Notes: generated by a model from the letters alone, not told the origin. A DNA stretch of 64,000 nt from Betaproteobacteria bacterium (GCA_016720425.1 JADKKQ010000003.1:544855-608854), one strand, 5' to 3'; shown: positions 19,958 through 30,081, counted from the stretch's first letter. Translations and numbers: made by a program.

Positions 19958-20449
19958 CTACAGCCGCAGGAGGAGGCCGGTCAGCGCTGCGGCGACGCTC
20001 GCCCGGCGGACCGCCGCACGGTCGCCAGGGAGGTGCAGCGTCGCCGCCTCGACCCCGCCGCCGCGCGTGGCCCAGGCGAGGCAGACGGTCCCGACCGGCT
20101 TGGTCGCCGTCCCGCCGCCGGGCCCGGCGATCCCGGTCACCGCGACGGCGAGGTCGGCGACGCTGCCGCGCAGCGCCCCCTCGGCCATCGCGCAGGCGGT
20201 CGCCTCGCTGACCGCACCGTGGCGCGTCAGAATCCCGTCGCCGACGCCCAGCAGCGCCGTCTTGGCCGCGTTCGAATAGGTGACGAAGCCGCGATCGAAC
20301 CACGCGGAACTGCCGGCGATGGCGGTGATCGCGGCGGCGACCAGCCCGCCGGTGCACGACTCCGCCGTCGCGATCCATCTCCCGCGCTGCTGCGCCAGCA
20401 CCCCCAGCCGGGCGGCCAGCGCGTCGATGTCCGCGCCGTCGCCGCTCAC
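19958..20449 (-). CDS. pncC: Nicotinamide-nucleotide amidohydrolase PncC (CinA C-terminal family)
   Basis: A 163-residue single-domain CinA-C protein that turns nicotinamide mononucleotide into the nicotinic acid form for NAD salvage. The nucleophile motif TAESCTGG (about residue 29) and the TGIAGPGGGT motif (about 106) are intact. It is the last gene of the pgpA-GNAT-pncC run, 16 bp after the GNAT stop. Confidence 0.92.
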   Translation of the reverse strand: MSGDGADIDALAARLGVLAQQRGRWIATAESCTGGLVAAAITAIAGSSAWFDRGFVTYSNAAKTALLGVGDGILTRHGAVSEATACAMAEGALRGSVADLAVAVTGIAGPGGGTATKPVGTVCLAWATRGGGVEAATLHLPGDRAAVRRASVAAALTGLLLRL

Positions 20450-20465
20450 CAGGGCCCCTTGTCGT

Positions 20466-21257
20466 TCATTGATCGGCCCCGGCGCGGCCGCGATAGCCGT
20501 AGGTGTACGCGGTGGCGAAGCCGAACTTGCGATACACCGCCAGCGCCGGCGCGTTGCCGGCGTCGACCTGCAGGTAGGCGTGGTGCGCGCCGCGACCCCA
20601 GGCCCAGGTGAGCAGCGCCGCGCAGGCCAGCGTGGCGAGACCCTGGCCCCGCGCGTGCGGCGCGGTGACGACGTCGAACACCCCGGCCAGCCCGTCCTCG
20701 AGCGCCACCGTCGCCGTGCAGACGATGCGCTCGCCCGCGTGCACGACGACGCAGCGGCGCGGATGCGGCGCGTTGAGCAGGCGCTCGCGATGCGCGGCGC
20801 GCTGGATCGCCGACGCGTCGCGCAGGTCGCCGGCCGCCTCGACGAAGGTCTCGACGTCCGGCGCGCTCACCGTCACGTCGGCGGGCGCCGGCGGCATCTC
20901 CGGCGGCCGGTCGAGCGCGGCGACCTGGACCAGCGTTTCGTCGAAACGCGCGAACCCGCGCGCGGCGAGCACCGTCTCGAGCTCGGACGGCTGGTCGAAC
21001 GGCGTGATGCGGAACAGCAGCGGCAGGCCCAGCCGTTCGTAGAGCGCGGCGCAGTAGGCGATCTTCTCGGCCAGCGGCAGCGTCGAGCCGAAGAACGCGT
21101 TGACGCTGCGGCCGCGCTTGGCCTTGCCCGGCGAGACGCGCAGCAGCCAGCCGTCGTAGAAGTACTGCCGCTGCGTCTGCATCGCGTTGAGGCCGACCTC
21201 CTCGATGCGGCGCGCGGGCACCCCGAGGGCCGGGCGATCGGCGGGCTCCGACGCCAT
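20466..21257 (-). CDS. GNAT-family N-acetyltransferase
   Basis: A 263-residue protein whose C-terminal half carries the GNAT acetyl-CoA-binding motif APHARGQGLATLACAALL, followed by AYLQVDAGNAPALAVYRKFG. The N-terminal half looks like a second, decayed GNAT unit (YDGWLLRVSPGKAKRGRSVN). Its ATG overlaps the pgpA stop in ATGA, so the two are translationally coupled. The substrate is unknown. Confidence 0.85.
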   Translation of the reverse strand: MASEPADRPALGVPARRIEEVGLNAMQTQRQYFYDGWLLRVSPGKAKRGRSVNAFFGSTLPLAEKIAYCAALYERLGLPLLFRITPFDQPSELETVLAARGFARFDETLVQVAALDRPPEMPPAPADVTVSAPDVETFVEAAGDLRDASAIQRAAHRERLLNAPHPRRCVVVHAGERIVCTATVALEDGLAGVFDVVTAPHARGQGLATLACAALLTWAWGRGAHHAYLQVDAGNAPALAVYRKFGFATAYTYGYRGRAGADQ

Positions 21258-21745
21258 CAGCCGAGCACCCGGCGGGCCAGCGCCAGCACCAGCAGCGTGT
21301 AGCCGGCGGCCAGCAGGTCGTCGACCATCACGCCGAAGCCGCTCTTGAGCGCGGCGTCCACCGCGCGGATCGGCGGCGGCTTGACGATGTCGAACAGGCG
21401 GAACAGCAGGAACGCGAACGCGATCCAGGGCAGGCTGTCGCCGACGAAGAACAGCACCACCAGGAACGCGACGACCTCGTCCCAGACGATGGCTCCGTGG
21501 TCGGCGACGCCGAGGTCGCGCGCGGTGACCGCCGAGACCCCGATGCCGAGCACGAAGAAGAGCACGACGGCGACGGCGTAGCCGAGGTCGTCGAACCGAT
21601 GGCGCAGCGCAGCCGCCAGCGGAATCGCCACCAGCGTGCCGAAGGTGCCCGGGGCCACCGGGGCGAGGCCGCTGCCGAAGCCCAGCGCCACGAAGTGCGC
21701 CGGATGGCTGAACAGGAAGCGCAGCGTCGGTACGGAACTCGCCAT
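21257..21745 (-). CDS. pgpA: Phosphatidylglycerophosphatase A
   Basis: A 162-residue inner-membrane phosphatase that makes phosphatidylglycerol. The family motif GFGSGLAPVAPGTFGTL is followed by membrane helices and IVWDEVVAFLVV, with the DIVKPPPIRAVD stretch near the C-terminus. Gene order thiL-pgpA is classic. The ATG at 21745 is 13 bp after the thiL stop; its own stop overlaps the next start (ATGA). Confidence 0.95.
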   Translation of the reverse strand: MASSVPTLRFLFSHPAHFVALGFGSGLAPVAPGTFGTLVAIPLAAALRHRFDDLGYAVAVVLFFVLGIGVSAVTARDLGVADHGAIVWDEVVAFLVVLFFVGDSLPWIAFAFLLFRLFDIVKPPPIRAVDAALKSGFGVMVDDLLAAGYTLLVLALARRVLG

Positions 21746-21758
21746 CGCCGGATCGCGC

Positions 21759-22742
21759 TCAGGTCCCGGCGAAGTGATCGAAGGCGCGAGGCAAGGCGGC
21801 CAGCGGCGCCCCGCTCTCGTCGCGCACGACCAGTTCGCGCGCCGCGGTGATCTTGCCCACGCGCGTGAGCGGCAGGCCGAGTTCGCGCGCCACCGCAACG
21901 ATCCGCTCGCGCATCGCGTTGCCGGCGGTGAAGCAGAGCTCGTAGTCGTCGCCGCCCGCCAGCAGGCACGACAGCGCCAGCGCGCGGCGGCCGTCGCCGA
22001 GCATCGCCGCGAGCCACGGCGCGGCGGGCAGCCGGGCGAGATCGATCCGCGCGCCGACGCCGGAGCGCTCGGCGATGTGGCCGAGGTCGCCGGTGAGGCC
22101 GTCGGAGACGTCGATGGCGGCCGTCGCCAGCCCGCGCAGCGCGAGCCCCAGCGCCACCCGCGGCTCGGGCAGCTCGAGGCGGCGGCGACAGGCGGCGAGC
22201 GCGTCGTCGGACAGGGCCACGGCGCCGCCGATCGCCGCCAGCGCCAGCGCCGCATCGCCGAGCGTTCCCGAGACGTAGACGTCGTCGCCGGGCCGCGCGC
22301 CGTCGCGCCGCAACGCCTGCCCGGCAGGGACTTCGCCGATGGCCGTCACGCACAGGTTCAGCGGACCGCGCGTGGTGTCGCCGCCGACGAGGTCGACCGC
22401 GTGCCGCTCGGCCAGCGCGAGAAAGCCGTTCGCGAACGCCGCCAGCCAGTCGGCGTCGCTGGCGGGGAACGCGCAGGCGAGCAGCGCGTACCGCGGCCTG
22501 GCCCCCATCGCCGCCAGGTCGGACAGGTTCACCGCCAGCGTCTTGTGCCCCAGCCGGCCGGGCTCGACGTCGGCGTGGAAATGGCGCCCGCTGACCAGCA
22601 TGTCGGTGGTCAGCACGAGTTCGCAGCCGGCGGTCGGCGCGATCAGCGCGGCGTCGTCGCCGATGCCGAGCACGACGTCGGCGGCACGCGGCGCCCGCGT
22701 GAAGAAGCGCGCGATGAGATCGAACTCGCCGAGCGTGTCCAT
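21759..22742 (-). CDS. thiL: Thiamine-monophosphate kinase
   Basis: A 327-residue kinase making thiamine diphosphate. It starts MDTLGEFDLIARFF and shows VLGIGDDAALI, the magnesium-binding LTTDMLVSGRHF, VNLSDLAAMGARP and VGGDTTRGPLNL, all typical of ThiL. It lies 86 bp downstream of nusB in a common proteobacterial order. Confidence 0.96.
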   Translation of the reverse strand: MDTLGEFDLIARFFTRAPRAADVVLGIGDDAALIAPTAGCELVLTTDMLVSGRHFHADVEPGRLGHKTLAVNLSDLAAMGARPRYALLACAFPASDADWLAAFANGFLALAERHAVDLVGGDTTRGPLNLCVTAIGEVPAGQALRRDGARPGDDVYVSGTLGDAALALAAIGGAVALSDDALAACRRRLELPEPRVALGLALRGLATAAIDVSDGLTGDLGHIAERSGVGARIDLARLPAAPWLAAMLGDGRRALALSCLLAGGDDYELCFTAGNAMRERIVAVARELGLPLTRVGKITAARELVVRDESGAPLAALPRAFDHFAGT

Positions 22743-22828
22743 GCCGCCCTCAGCGCGCCGAGCCGCCGGCCTCGCGCCGCCGGCGCGCGATCAGGCAGGC
22801 GGCGAGGACGGGCAGCCCGCGCACCGCT

Positions 22829-23287
22829 TCAGCCCGCGGGGCCTGCGCCCTGCAACGCGGCCTGCGCCCGGATCTCGTCGGCGCGCAGCGCGGCGGCCAG
22901 CTTGTCCAGCACCCCGTTGACGAACTTGTGGCCGTCGGTGCCGCCGTAGCTCTTGGCGAGCTCGACCGCTTCGTTGATGGCGACGCGGTAGGGAATCTCC
23001 AGCCGGTGCGTCAGCTCCCAGGCGCCGATGACGAGGATCGCCCGCTCGACCGGCGACAGCCCCTCGGCGCTGCGGTCGAGGTACGGCGCGAGCGCCGCGA
23101 GCAGCGCCGGGTACTCGGCCGAAGCGCCGGACCACAGCACGTCGAAGTACGCGGTGTCGGCCTTGGCGAACCCGGCCGCCTCGCCGATCTGCAGCCGGAT
23201 CGCCGACGGCGCATTGCCGGAAAGCTGCTGCTGATAGAGGCCCTGCAGCACGAACTCCCGGGCACGGCGGCGGGGACTGACGCGCAC
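22829..23287 (-). CDS. nusB: Transcription antitermination factor NusB
   Basis: A 152-residue helical protein that joins the rRNA antitermination complex with NusE. Family stretches SPRRRAREFVLQGLYQQQLS, LSPVERAILVIGAWELTHR and NEAVELAKSYGGTDGHKFVN are intact. It starts 4 bp after the ribH stop, so the genes are co-translated in one operon. Confidence 0.96.
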   Translation of the reverse strand: MRVSPRRRAREFVLQGLYQQQLSGNAPSAIRLQIGEAAGFAKADTAYFDVLWSGASAEYPALLAALAPYLDRSAEGLSPVERAILVIGAWELTHRLEIPYRVAINEAVELAKSYGGTDGHKFVNGVLDKLAAALRADEIRAQAALQGAGPAG

Positions 23288-23291
23288 GCCG

Positions 23292-23756
23292 TCAGTCCTC
23301 GTCGATCGCGTCGAGCAGGTTCGCGAGCTCGAGCGCGGCCTGCGCCGCCTCGAAGCCCTTGACCTCGGCGCGCAGCAGCGCCTGCGCGTCGTTCTCGGTG
23401 GTCAGCACGCCGTTGCCGATGGGGATGCCGAATTCCAGCTGCACCCCCGCCAATCCCGCCGCCGACTCGTTGGCGACGATCTCGAAGTGGTAGGTCTCGC
23501 CGCGGATGACGGCGCCGAGCGCGACGATGGCGTCGTAGTCGCCGCTCTGCGCGAAACGCTGCGCGGCCAGCGGGATCTCGAGCGCGCCGGGGACGGTGAC
23601 GACGGTGATGTCGCCCTCCGCCGTCCCGGCTTCGCGCAGTCCGCGCAACGCGCCGGAGAGCAGGCCGTCGCCGATGGCGGCGTTGAACCGGGACAGCACG
23701 ACGGCGACGCGCCGGCCCTGGCCGCGGACGTTGGAGGCAATGCGTTTGATGGGCAT
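23292..23756 (-). CDS. ribH: 6,7-dimethyl-8-ribityllumazine synthase
   Basis: A 154-residue riboflavin enzyme that joins the butanone phosphate from RibB with the pyrimidine. It shows VVLSRFNAAIGDGLLSGALR, VPGALEIPLAAQRFA, ALGAVIRGETYHFEIV and NGVLTTEN, all typical. It follows the ribB-type gene by 45 bp. Confidence 0.97.
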   Translation of the reverse strand: MPIKRIASNVRGQGRRVAVVLSRFNAAIGDGLLSGALRGLREAGTAEGDITVVTVPGALEIPLAAQRFAQSGDYDAIVALGAVIRGETYHFEIVANESAAGLAGVQLEFGIPIGNGVLTTENDAQALLRAEVKGFEAAQAALELANLLDAIDED

Positions 23757-23801
23757 GGTCGTTGGCGCAGGTGCCGCGAGGCGCGCGCGCAGGTTCGGTG
23801 G

Positions 23802-24938
23802 TCAGGACGCCTTCGCGAGCGGCGGGGGTTCGATGAAGCCGGTCACCTCGAGGTCGAAACCCGTCATGCTGGGCATCTTCCGCGGCTTCGCCAGCAGCTT
23901 CATCCTGCGCACGCCGAGGTCGCGCAGGATCTGCGCGCCGATGCCGTAGTTGCGCAGGTCCATCCGCGCCGACACCGGCGGCTGGTCGGTGATCGCCCGG
24001 GCGCGCAGCTCCAGCGCCGATTCGGGGCGGTGCAGCAGCACGACGACGCCGCGGCCCGCGTCGGCGATCACGGCCAGCGCGGCGGCGTAATTCCACGAGT
24101 GCGAGGTCGAATGGGTGTCGATGAAGTCCATCACCGACAGCGGCTCGTGCACGCGGACCAGCACCTCGGCGTCGGGGCCGACGGCCCCGCGCACCAGCGC
24201 GAGGTGCGTGGCGTCGTTGAGCTTCTCGCGGTAGACCACCAGCCGGAAGGCGCCGTGCGGCGTCATCACCGGGCGCTCGGCGACCCGCTCGACCAGCCGC
24301 TCGGTGCGGTTGCGGTAGTGGATGAGGTCGGCGATGGCACCGATCCGCAGGCCGTGGGTGCGCGCGAACAGGATCAGGTCCGGCAGCCGCGCCATCGTGC
24401 CGTCGTCGTTGAGGATCTCGCAGATCACCGCCGCCGGCGAGCAGCCGGCGAGCGCGGCGAGATCGCAGCCGGCCTCGGTGTGCCCGGCGCGCGCGAGCAC
24501 GCCCCCGGGCTGCGCCATCAGCGGGAAGATGTGTCCGGGCTGCACGATGTCGGCGGCTTTCGCGCCGGGCGCGACGGCGGCCACCACGGTGCGCGCGCGG
24601 TCGGCGGCGGAGATGCCGGTGCTGACGCCCTCGGCCGCCTCGATCGTCAGGGTGAAGTTGGTGCCGTGCACCGAGCGGTTGGCCTCGACCATCAGCGGCA
24701 ATTCGAGTTGCCGGCAGCGCTCGTCGGTGAGCGTGAGGCAGATGAGCCCGCGGCCGAAGCGCGCCATGAAGTTGATCGCCTCCGGGGTGACGTGGTCGGC
24801 CGCGAGGACGAGGTCGCCTTCGTTCTCGCGATCCTCCTCGTCGACCAGGACGACCATCCGGCCGGCCTTGAGTTCGGCCAGGATCTCGGGCGTGGAGCTG
24901 AGCGTCATCTGCGTATCGCCGATGCGGTAAGGCTCCAT
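23802..24938 (-). CDS. ribB: 3,4-dihydroxy-2-butanone-4-phosphate synthase with degenerate RibA domain (RibBX type)
   Basis: A 378-residue protein. Residues about 12-210 are a full RibB domain (VDEEDRENEGDLVLAAD, then GHTEAGCDLAALAG). Residues about 220-370 align with GTP cyclohydrolase II but lack the three zinc cysteines: where active RibA has a Cys-x-x-Gly-Asp stretch, this protein has VHEPLSVMDFIDTHSTSHSW. It should therefore make only the butanone phosphate, and an active RibA must be encoded elsewhere. The ATG at 24938 and an ATG at 24908 (MTLSSTPEILAEL) are both possible; the second fits family N-termini better. No FMN riboswitch fits in the 71-bp gap upstream. Confidence 0.9.
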   Translation of the reverse strand: MEPYRIGDTQMTLSSTPEILAELKAGRMVVLVDEEDRENEGDLVLAADHVTPEAINFMARFGRGLICLTLTDERCRQLELPLMVEANRSVHGTNFTLTIEAAEGVSTGISAADRARTVVAAVAPGAKAADIVQPGHIFPLMAQPGGVLARAGHTEAGCDLAALAGCSPAAVICEILNDDGTMARLPDLILFARTHGLRIGAIADLIHYRNRTERLVERVAERPVMTPHGAFRLVVYREKLNDATHLALVRGAVGPDAEVLVRVHEPLSVMDFIDTHSTSHSWNYAAALAVIADAGRGVVVLLHRPESALELRARAITDQPPVSARMDLRNYGIGAQILRDLGVRRMKLLAKPRKMPSMTGFDLEVTGFIEPPPLAKAS

Positions 24939-25009
24939 TCTACCGGTCGCGAGCCCGGCGGTGTCGGCGGCCTTGACCCGATTCCGCCTGCCGCAGCGCG
25001 GGCGCGTGC

Positions 25010-28000
25010 TCAGCGAGCCGCGACGGCGGCGTCGGCCGGCCGACGCCGCACCCGGAACCAGGCGGCGTACAGCGCCGGCAGGAAGCCCAGCGTCAGCCCC
25101 GTGGCGACGACGATGCCGCCCATCATCGCCACCGCCATCGGCCCGAAGAAATCCGAGCGCACCAGCGGAATCAGCGCCAGCACCGCCGCCGCCGCGGTCA
25201 GCACGATCGGCCGGAAGCGGCGGACCGTGGCGCCGACGATCGCGTCCCAGGGCGCCGCTGGCCCAGCGCGATGTCCTGCTCGATCTGGTCGACCAGGATG
25301 ACCGCGTTGCGCATGATGATGCCGGACAGCGCGATCGTGCCCAGCATGGCGACGAAACCGAACGGCTTGCCGAACGCCAGCAGCGCGACGACGACGCCGA
25401 TGAGCCCGAGCGGCGCCGTGAGCACCACCATCGTCGTCCGCGCGAAGCTCCGGAGCTGCAGCATCAGCAGCGTCAGCACCGACAGGATCAGCAGCGGGAC
25501 GCCGGCGGCGATCGACCGCTGCCCCTTCCGCGAGTCCTCGATCGCCCCGCCGGCCTCGATCCGGTAGCCCAGCGGCAGCGCTCCCCGCAGCACGTCGAAC
25601 TGCGGATCGAGGCGGGCGGTGACGTCGGGCCCCTGCGCGTCGCCACGCAGGTCGGAGCGCACGGTCACCGTCGGCAGCCGGTTGCGCCGCCAGACGATGC
25701 CCTCCTCCTGCTCGTAGCGGATGTCGGCGATCTGCGTGATCGGCACCGCCCGGCCGTTCTTCGCCGGCACCGCCAGGTCCTTCAGCGACGACAGCGCCGC
25801 GCGCTCCTCCTTCGCGCCGCGCACGACGACGTCGATCTGCCGGTCGCGCTCGCGGTAGGTCGTCACCGTGATGCCGGACACCGAGTTGTTGAGGAACGCC
25901 GCGACCTCCTGCGTCGACAGCCCGAGCACGCGCGCCTTGTTCTGGTCGATGTCGAGGCGCACGACCTTGGTCGGCTCGTCCCAGTCGAACTGCACGTTGG
26001 CGGTGGCCGGGTCGCCGCGCATCACCGCCGCGACCTGCGCGGCGATGGCGCGCACGCGCGGAATGTCCTCGCCGGACACCCGGAACTGCACCGGGAAGCC
26101 CACCGGCGGCCCGTTCTCCAGCCGCGCGACGCGTCCGCGCAGCGCCGGGAAATCCTGGTCGAACAGCTGCAGCAGCCGCGCCCGGACCTGCTCGCGCTCG
26201 CGGTTGTCGCGGGCGACGAGAACGAACTGCGCGAAGTTCGACTGCTGCAACTGCTGGTCGAGCGGCAGGTAGAAGCGGGGGCTGCCCGAGCCCACGTAGG
26301 CGACGTAGCTCAGGACGCCGGCGTCACGCTCGAGGATCGCCTCCATCTTCTTCGCCTCCCCCAGCGTCGCCGCGAACGCGCTGCCCTCGGGCAGCCGCAG
26401 GTCGACCAGCAGCTCGGGGCGCGCCGACGACGGAAAGAACTGCTGCGGGACGAAGCGGAACAGCGCCAGCGACCCGGCGAACGCCGCCAGCGTGACGGCG
26501 ATCACGAACGCGCGGTGGCCCACCGCCCACTCGATCTGGCCGCGCAGCAGCCGATAGAACGGCGTGCGGTACACCGCCTCGGGGTCGGCGTGATCGGGGA
26601 TCGCCGCCGGCGCCGGCGGCCGCCCGCGCAGCCGGGCGTAAATGCGCGCCGCGAGCGACGGCGCGCGCGCGGCCCGCTGGTCCGGCAGCATCCGGTAGCC
26701 GAGGTAGGGAATGACGATCACCGCCACCACCCACGACGCGATCAGCGCGATCGCCGACACCTGGAAGATCGACCGCGTGTACTCGCCGGTGCCGCTGCGG
26801 GCGGTCGCGATCGGCAGGAAGCCGGCCACGGTGATCAGCGTCCCGGTGAGCATCGGAAACGCGGTGCTGGTGTAGGCGTAGCTGGCCGCGCGGAAGCGGT
26901 CGAAGCCCTGCTCCAGCTTGATCGCCATCATCTCGACGGCGATGATCGCGTCGTCGACCAGCAGGCCCAGCGACAGGATCAGCGCGCCGAGCGAGATCTT
27001 GTGCAGTCCGATGTCGAACAGCCACATGCAGGTGAACGTGATCGCGAGGACCAGCGGGATCGAGACCGCGACCACCAGGCCGGTGCGCAGGCCGAGGCTC
27101 AGCAGCGACACCGCCAGCACGATGATCACCGCCTCGGCGAGCGAGCGGACGAAGTCGCTGATCGAGCGCTGCACCGCCTGCGGCATGCTGGCCACCGTCT
27201 CGACCTCGATCCCCAGCGGCAGCTCCGCGCCGACGCGCTGCACCTCGGCCTCGAGCGCGCGGCCGAGATCGATCACGTCGCCGCCCTTGACCATCGTGAC
27301 GCCGATGCCCAGCGCCTCGCGCCCGCGAAAGCGCATCCTCTGCTGCGGCGGATCGACGTAGCCGCGCGACACCGTCGCGATGTCGCCGAGGCGAAAGATC
27401 CGGTTGTTGGCACGGATCGAGAGGTCGCGGATCGCCTCGACCGTGGCGAACGCCCCGGTCGGTCGCAGGTGGATGCGATCGGTCCCGGTCTCGAACACGC
27501 CCGCCGCGGCCACGGCGTTCTGCGCCGCGAGCGTGGCGAAGATCTGCGCCGGCTCGACGCCCAGCGTCGCGAGCTTGCTGTTCGAGAACTCGACGAAGAT
27601 CTTCTCGTCCTGCTCGCCGATGAAGTCGACCTTGGCCACGCCGGGAACGCGCAGCAGTTCCGCGCGCAGGCGGTCGCCGAAGTCCTTGAGCTGCCGGTAG
27701 CCGAAGCCCTCGCCGGTCAGCGCGTAGATGTTGGTGTAGGTGTCGCCGAACTCGTCGTTGAAGTACGGGCCCTGGACGCCCGCGGGCAGCGTGTGGCGCA
27801 CGTCGCCGACGCGCTTGCGCACCTGGTAGAAGGTCTCCGGGACGTCGCCCGCGGGCATCGAGTCGCGGATGGCGAAGAACACCATCGATTCGCCCGGCCG
27901 CGAGTAGCTGCGCAGGTAGTCGACGTTCGGCACCTCCTGCAGCTTGCGCTCGATCCGGTCGGTGACCTGCTGCTCGACGTCGCGGGCCGAGGCGCCCGCC

Positions 28001-28188
28001 CAGAGCGTCCTGACGACCATCACCTTGAACGTGAACGGCGGGTCCTCGGACTGCCCGAGGCGGCCGTAGGAGAGCACCCCCATCACCGCGCAGACGACGA
28101 TCAGGTAGAGCACCAGCGCGCGGTGACGCAGCGCCCACTCGGAGAGGTTGAGCCCTGCGCTCGCGCCCGGCGGGTCGGGCGAGCTCAT
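25010..28188 (-). CDS. RND efflux pump inner-membrane subunit, frameshifted near its C-terminus
   Basis: A resistance-nodulation-division transporter of the AcrB/VexF (HAE1) type, about 1055 residues when the frame is repaired. Helix 1 is ALRHRALVLYLIVVCAVMGV. The proton-relay Asp pair is in GLLVDDAIIAVEM. Two large periplasmic loops follow the normal pattern. At about 25258 the frame slips: the first frame ends in a nonsense tail after DQIEQDIALGQ, while the last helices (TAAAAVLALIPLVRSDFFGP to the end) continue in another frame, linked by WDAIVGATVRRFRPIVL. The break would remove the last two helices. It may be an assembly error. It follows its adaptor gene by 72 bp. Confidence 0.88.
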
Positions 28189-28260
28189 CGCCGGCGCGGC
28201 TGTCGCGAGGCGAAGGACGGCGGGCGGCAGTGGATCGCGGCCATCGTCGGCGGACCCGGG

Positions 28261-29385
28261 TCAGGACTTCGCCGGCGCGGGGCGCGGCGGCGTTTCGGCC
28301 CCGACCCCGCCTTCGTAGGGACGGACGGTCTGCCCGGGCTGCAGCTTGTGGACGCCGGCGGCGACGATCCACTCGCCGCCGGCGAGCCCCGCCGCCACGA
28401 CGATGCCGTCCTCGCGGTACTGCGCGACCGTCACCGGGCGCAGTGACACCTGGTGCGACTGCGGGTCGTACACCCAGACCGCGGGTGCGCTGCCCTGGCG
28501 ATACAGCGCCGGCAGCGGGATCAGCACCGCGGTCGCGGCGCCCGTGCCGCGCAGCCCGACGTTGGCCGTCATCCCCAATTGCACCGCCGGGTCGGCGCCC
28601 TGGATCGACACCCGCACGGCGAACGTGCGGGTCACCGGATCGACGGCCGGCGAGATTTCGCGGACCCGCGCCGGATAGACCTTCTGCGGACTCGCCCACA
28701 GGAAGACGCCGATCTCCTGCGCACGCTCGAGTTCCTGCAGGCGGTTCTCCGGGACGCTGATCGCGACCTCGGGCTCGCCGTCGCGGGCGAGCTTGAAGAT
28801 CGCCTGCCCGGCGCCGACGACCTGCCCCGCTTCGGCGGCGACGGCGGTGATCACGCCGCTGTCCGGAGCGACCAGCGCCGCGTAGGTGGCCTGGTTCTGC
28901 GTCACCGACAGTTGCGCGCGCGCCTGGTCGAGCCGGGCCCGGGCCGCGTTGAACACGTTGCGCTTCTGCTCCAGCGCACTGGCGCTGACGAACTTCTCGC
29001 GGAAGAGGTTCTGGTAGCGCTCGTACTCGGCTTTGGCGAAGGTGTGCTCCGCGTCGGCGGCCGCGACCGCGGACTGCGCGGCTTCCGCCTGCAGGCCGAC
29101 ATCGGCCGGATCGAGGCGCGCGAGCACCTGGCCCTTGCGCACGCGGGCGCCGATGTCGACGCTGCGCGCGACGATCTTGCCGCCGATCCGGAACGCGAGA
29201 TCCGCCTCGTGCCGCGGCTTCACTTCGCCGGCGAACACCGCGGCCGTCCCGGCGCCGCCCGCCTTGATCTGCACGAGCTGCACCGGCGGAATCACCACCG
29301 GAGGCGGCTCCTGCCGGGTGCAGCCGGCGGCGAGGAGCAGCACCGGAACGAGGATGACGCAGCGGTGCAGCATGAGGGCGATCAT
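28261..29385 (-). CDS. RND efflux periplasmic adaptor (MFP) lipoprotein
   Basis: A 374-residue membrane fusion protein linking the RND pump to an outer-membrane channel. The start MIALMLHRCVILVPVLLLAAGC contains a lipobox ending in Cys, so it is lipid-anchored. The lipoyl halves (ADLAFRIGGKIVARSVDIG and VAPDSGVITAVAAEAGQVV) flank a helical hairpin (about 95-165); the beta-barrel follows. Its ATG at 29385 overlaps the tetR stop as ATGA. No outer-membrane factor gene is in the operon, so a TolC-like protein from elsewhere would be used. Confidence 0.92.
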   Translation of the reverse strand: MIALMLHRCVILVPVLLLAAGCTRQEPPPVVIPPVQLVQIKAGGAGTAAVFAGEVKPRHEADLAFRIGGKIVARSVDIGARVRKGQVLARLDPADVGLQAEAAQSAVAAADAEHTFAKAEYERYQNLFREKFVSASALEQKRNVFNAARARLDQARAQLSVTQNQATYAALVAPDSGVITAVAAEAGQVVGAGQAIFKLARDGEPEVAISVPENRLQELERAQEIGVFLWASPQKVYPARVREISPAVDPVTRTFAVRVSIQGADPAVQLGMTANVGLRGTGAATAVLIPLPALYRQGSAPAVWVYDPQSHQVSLRPVTVAQYREDGIVVAAGLAGGEWIVAAGVHKLQPGQTVRPYEGGVGAETPPRPAPAKS

Positions 29386-30059
29386 CCGGCCGGGCCGGCG
29401 ACGGCGACGCCGAGCGTCCCCTGCCAGAGGGCGCGCAGCGCATGGTCGAGCTCGACCGGGAAGGGCGCGACGGCGAGCGCCGCGACCGCGCCCTCGGCGC
29501 CGAACGGACGGGCGCCGCGCTCGCCCGGGGCGTCGGACATCAGCCACAGGCCCATGATCAGCGCGTAGCTGCGGCGCAGCAGCGCGATGCCGCCGCCCGG
29601 CGTCAGCTGCCGGAAGTGACGCTCCAGGCCGGCCCCGGCGCGCGTCAGCCGCTGCGCCATGCGCAGCCTGAACGCCACCGCGGTCTCGGCCGCGATGCCG
29701 TGCGCCATCATGCCGAAGCAGTGCGCGGCCAGCGGGAGGAACAGCGGCGCCTCGACGATGTGGGCACGCGTCAGCGCCTGCATGTCCTCGATGCCGATCG
29801 CCGCGCGCTGCTCGACCATCGCGATCACCGCGCGGAAGAAGCCGTCGATCGCGCGCTCGTGAACGGCGAGCAGCAGCTCCTCCTTGCTGGCGAAATAGAG
29901 GTAGACGGTGCCCTTGGCGAGTCCCGCCTCGTCGGCCACCTCGGCCACGCTGGCGACCCGCTGCGGCCCACGCGCGAGCAGGCGCTCGGCCGCGTCGAGG
30001 ATCGCCGCGTGCCGCTCCTGCTTGTCCTCGGCCTGCATCGCGCGCTGCCGGATCGCCAT
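29382..30059 (-). CDS. TetR-family repressor of the efflux operon
   Basis: A 225-residue regulator. The N-terminal helix-turn-helix is clear (ERHAAILDAAERLL and GLAKGTVYLYFASKEELL). The C-terminal ligand domain is helical and variable. The ATG at 30059 is chosen because GAGAGG lies about eight bases upstream; a longer frame from 30104 would start inside the operator. It is the first gene of tetR-MFP-RND and most likely represses its own operon through the twin palindromes just upstream. The effector is unknown. Confidence 0.9.
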   Translation of the reverse strand: MAIRQRAMQAEDKQERHAAILDAAERLLARGPQRVASVAEVADEAGLAKGTVYLYFASKEELLLAVHERAIDGFFRAVIAMVEQRAAIGIEDMQALTRAHIVEAPLFLPLAAHCFGMMAHGIAAETAVAFRLRMAQRLTRAGAGLERHFRQLTPGGGIALLRRSYALIMGLWLMSDAPGERGARPFGAEGAVAALAVAPFPVELDHALRALWQGTLGVAVAGPAG

Positions 30060-30081
30060 CGGATTCCCTCTCCGCCGCTCC

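Noticed and set aside
23802..25009. FMN riboswitch ahead of the ribB-type gene
   Set aside because: The gap between the RND stop and the ribB start is only 71 bp and shows no RFN-like conserved stems.
24961..28446. A 1161-codon plus-strand frame opposite the RND pump gene
   Set aside because: Its product is Arg/His/Gln/Asp-rich without domains; the minus-strand RND gene explains the region.
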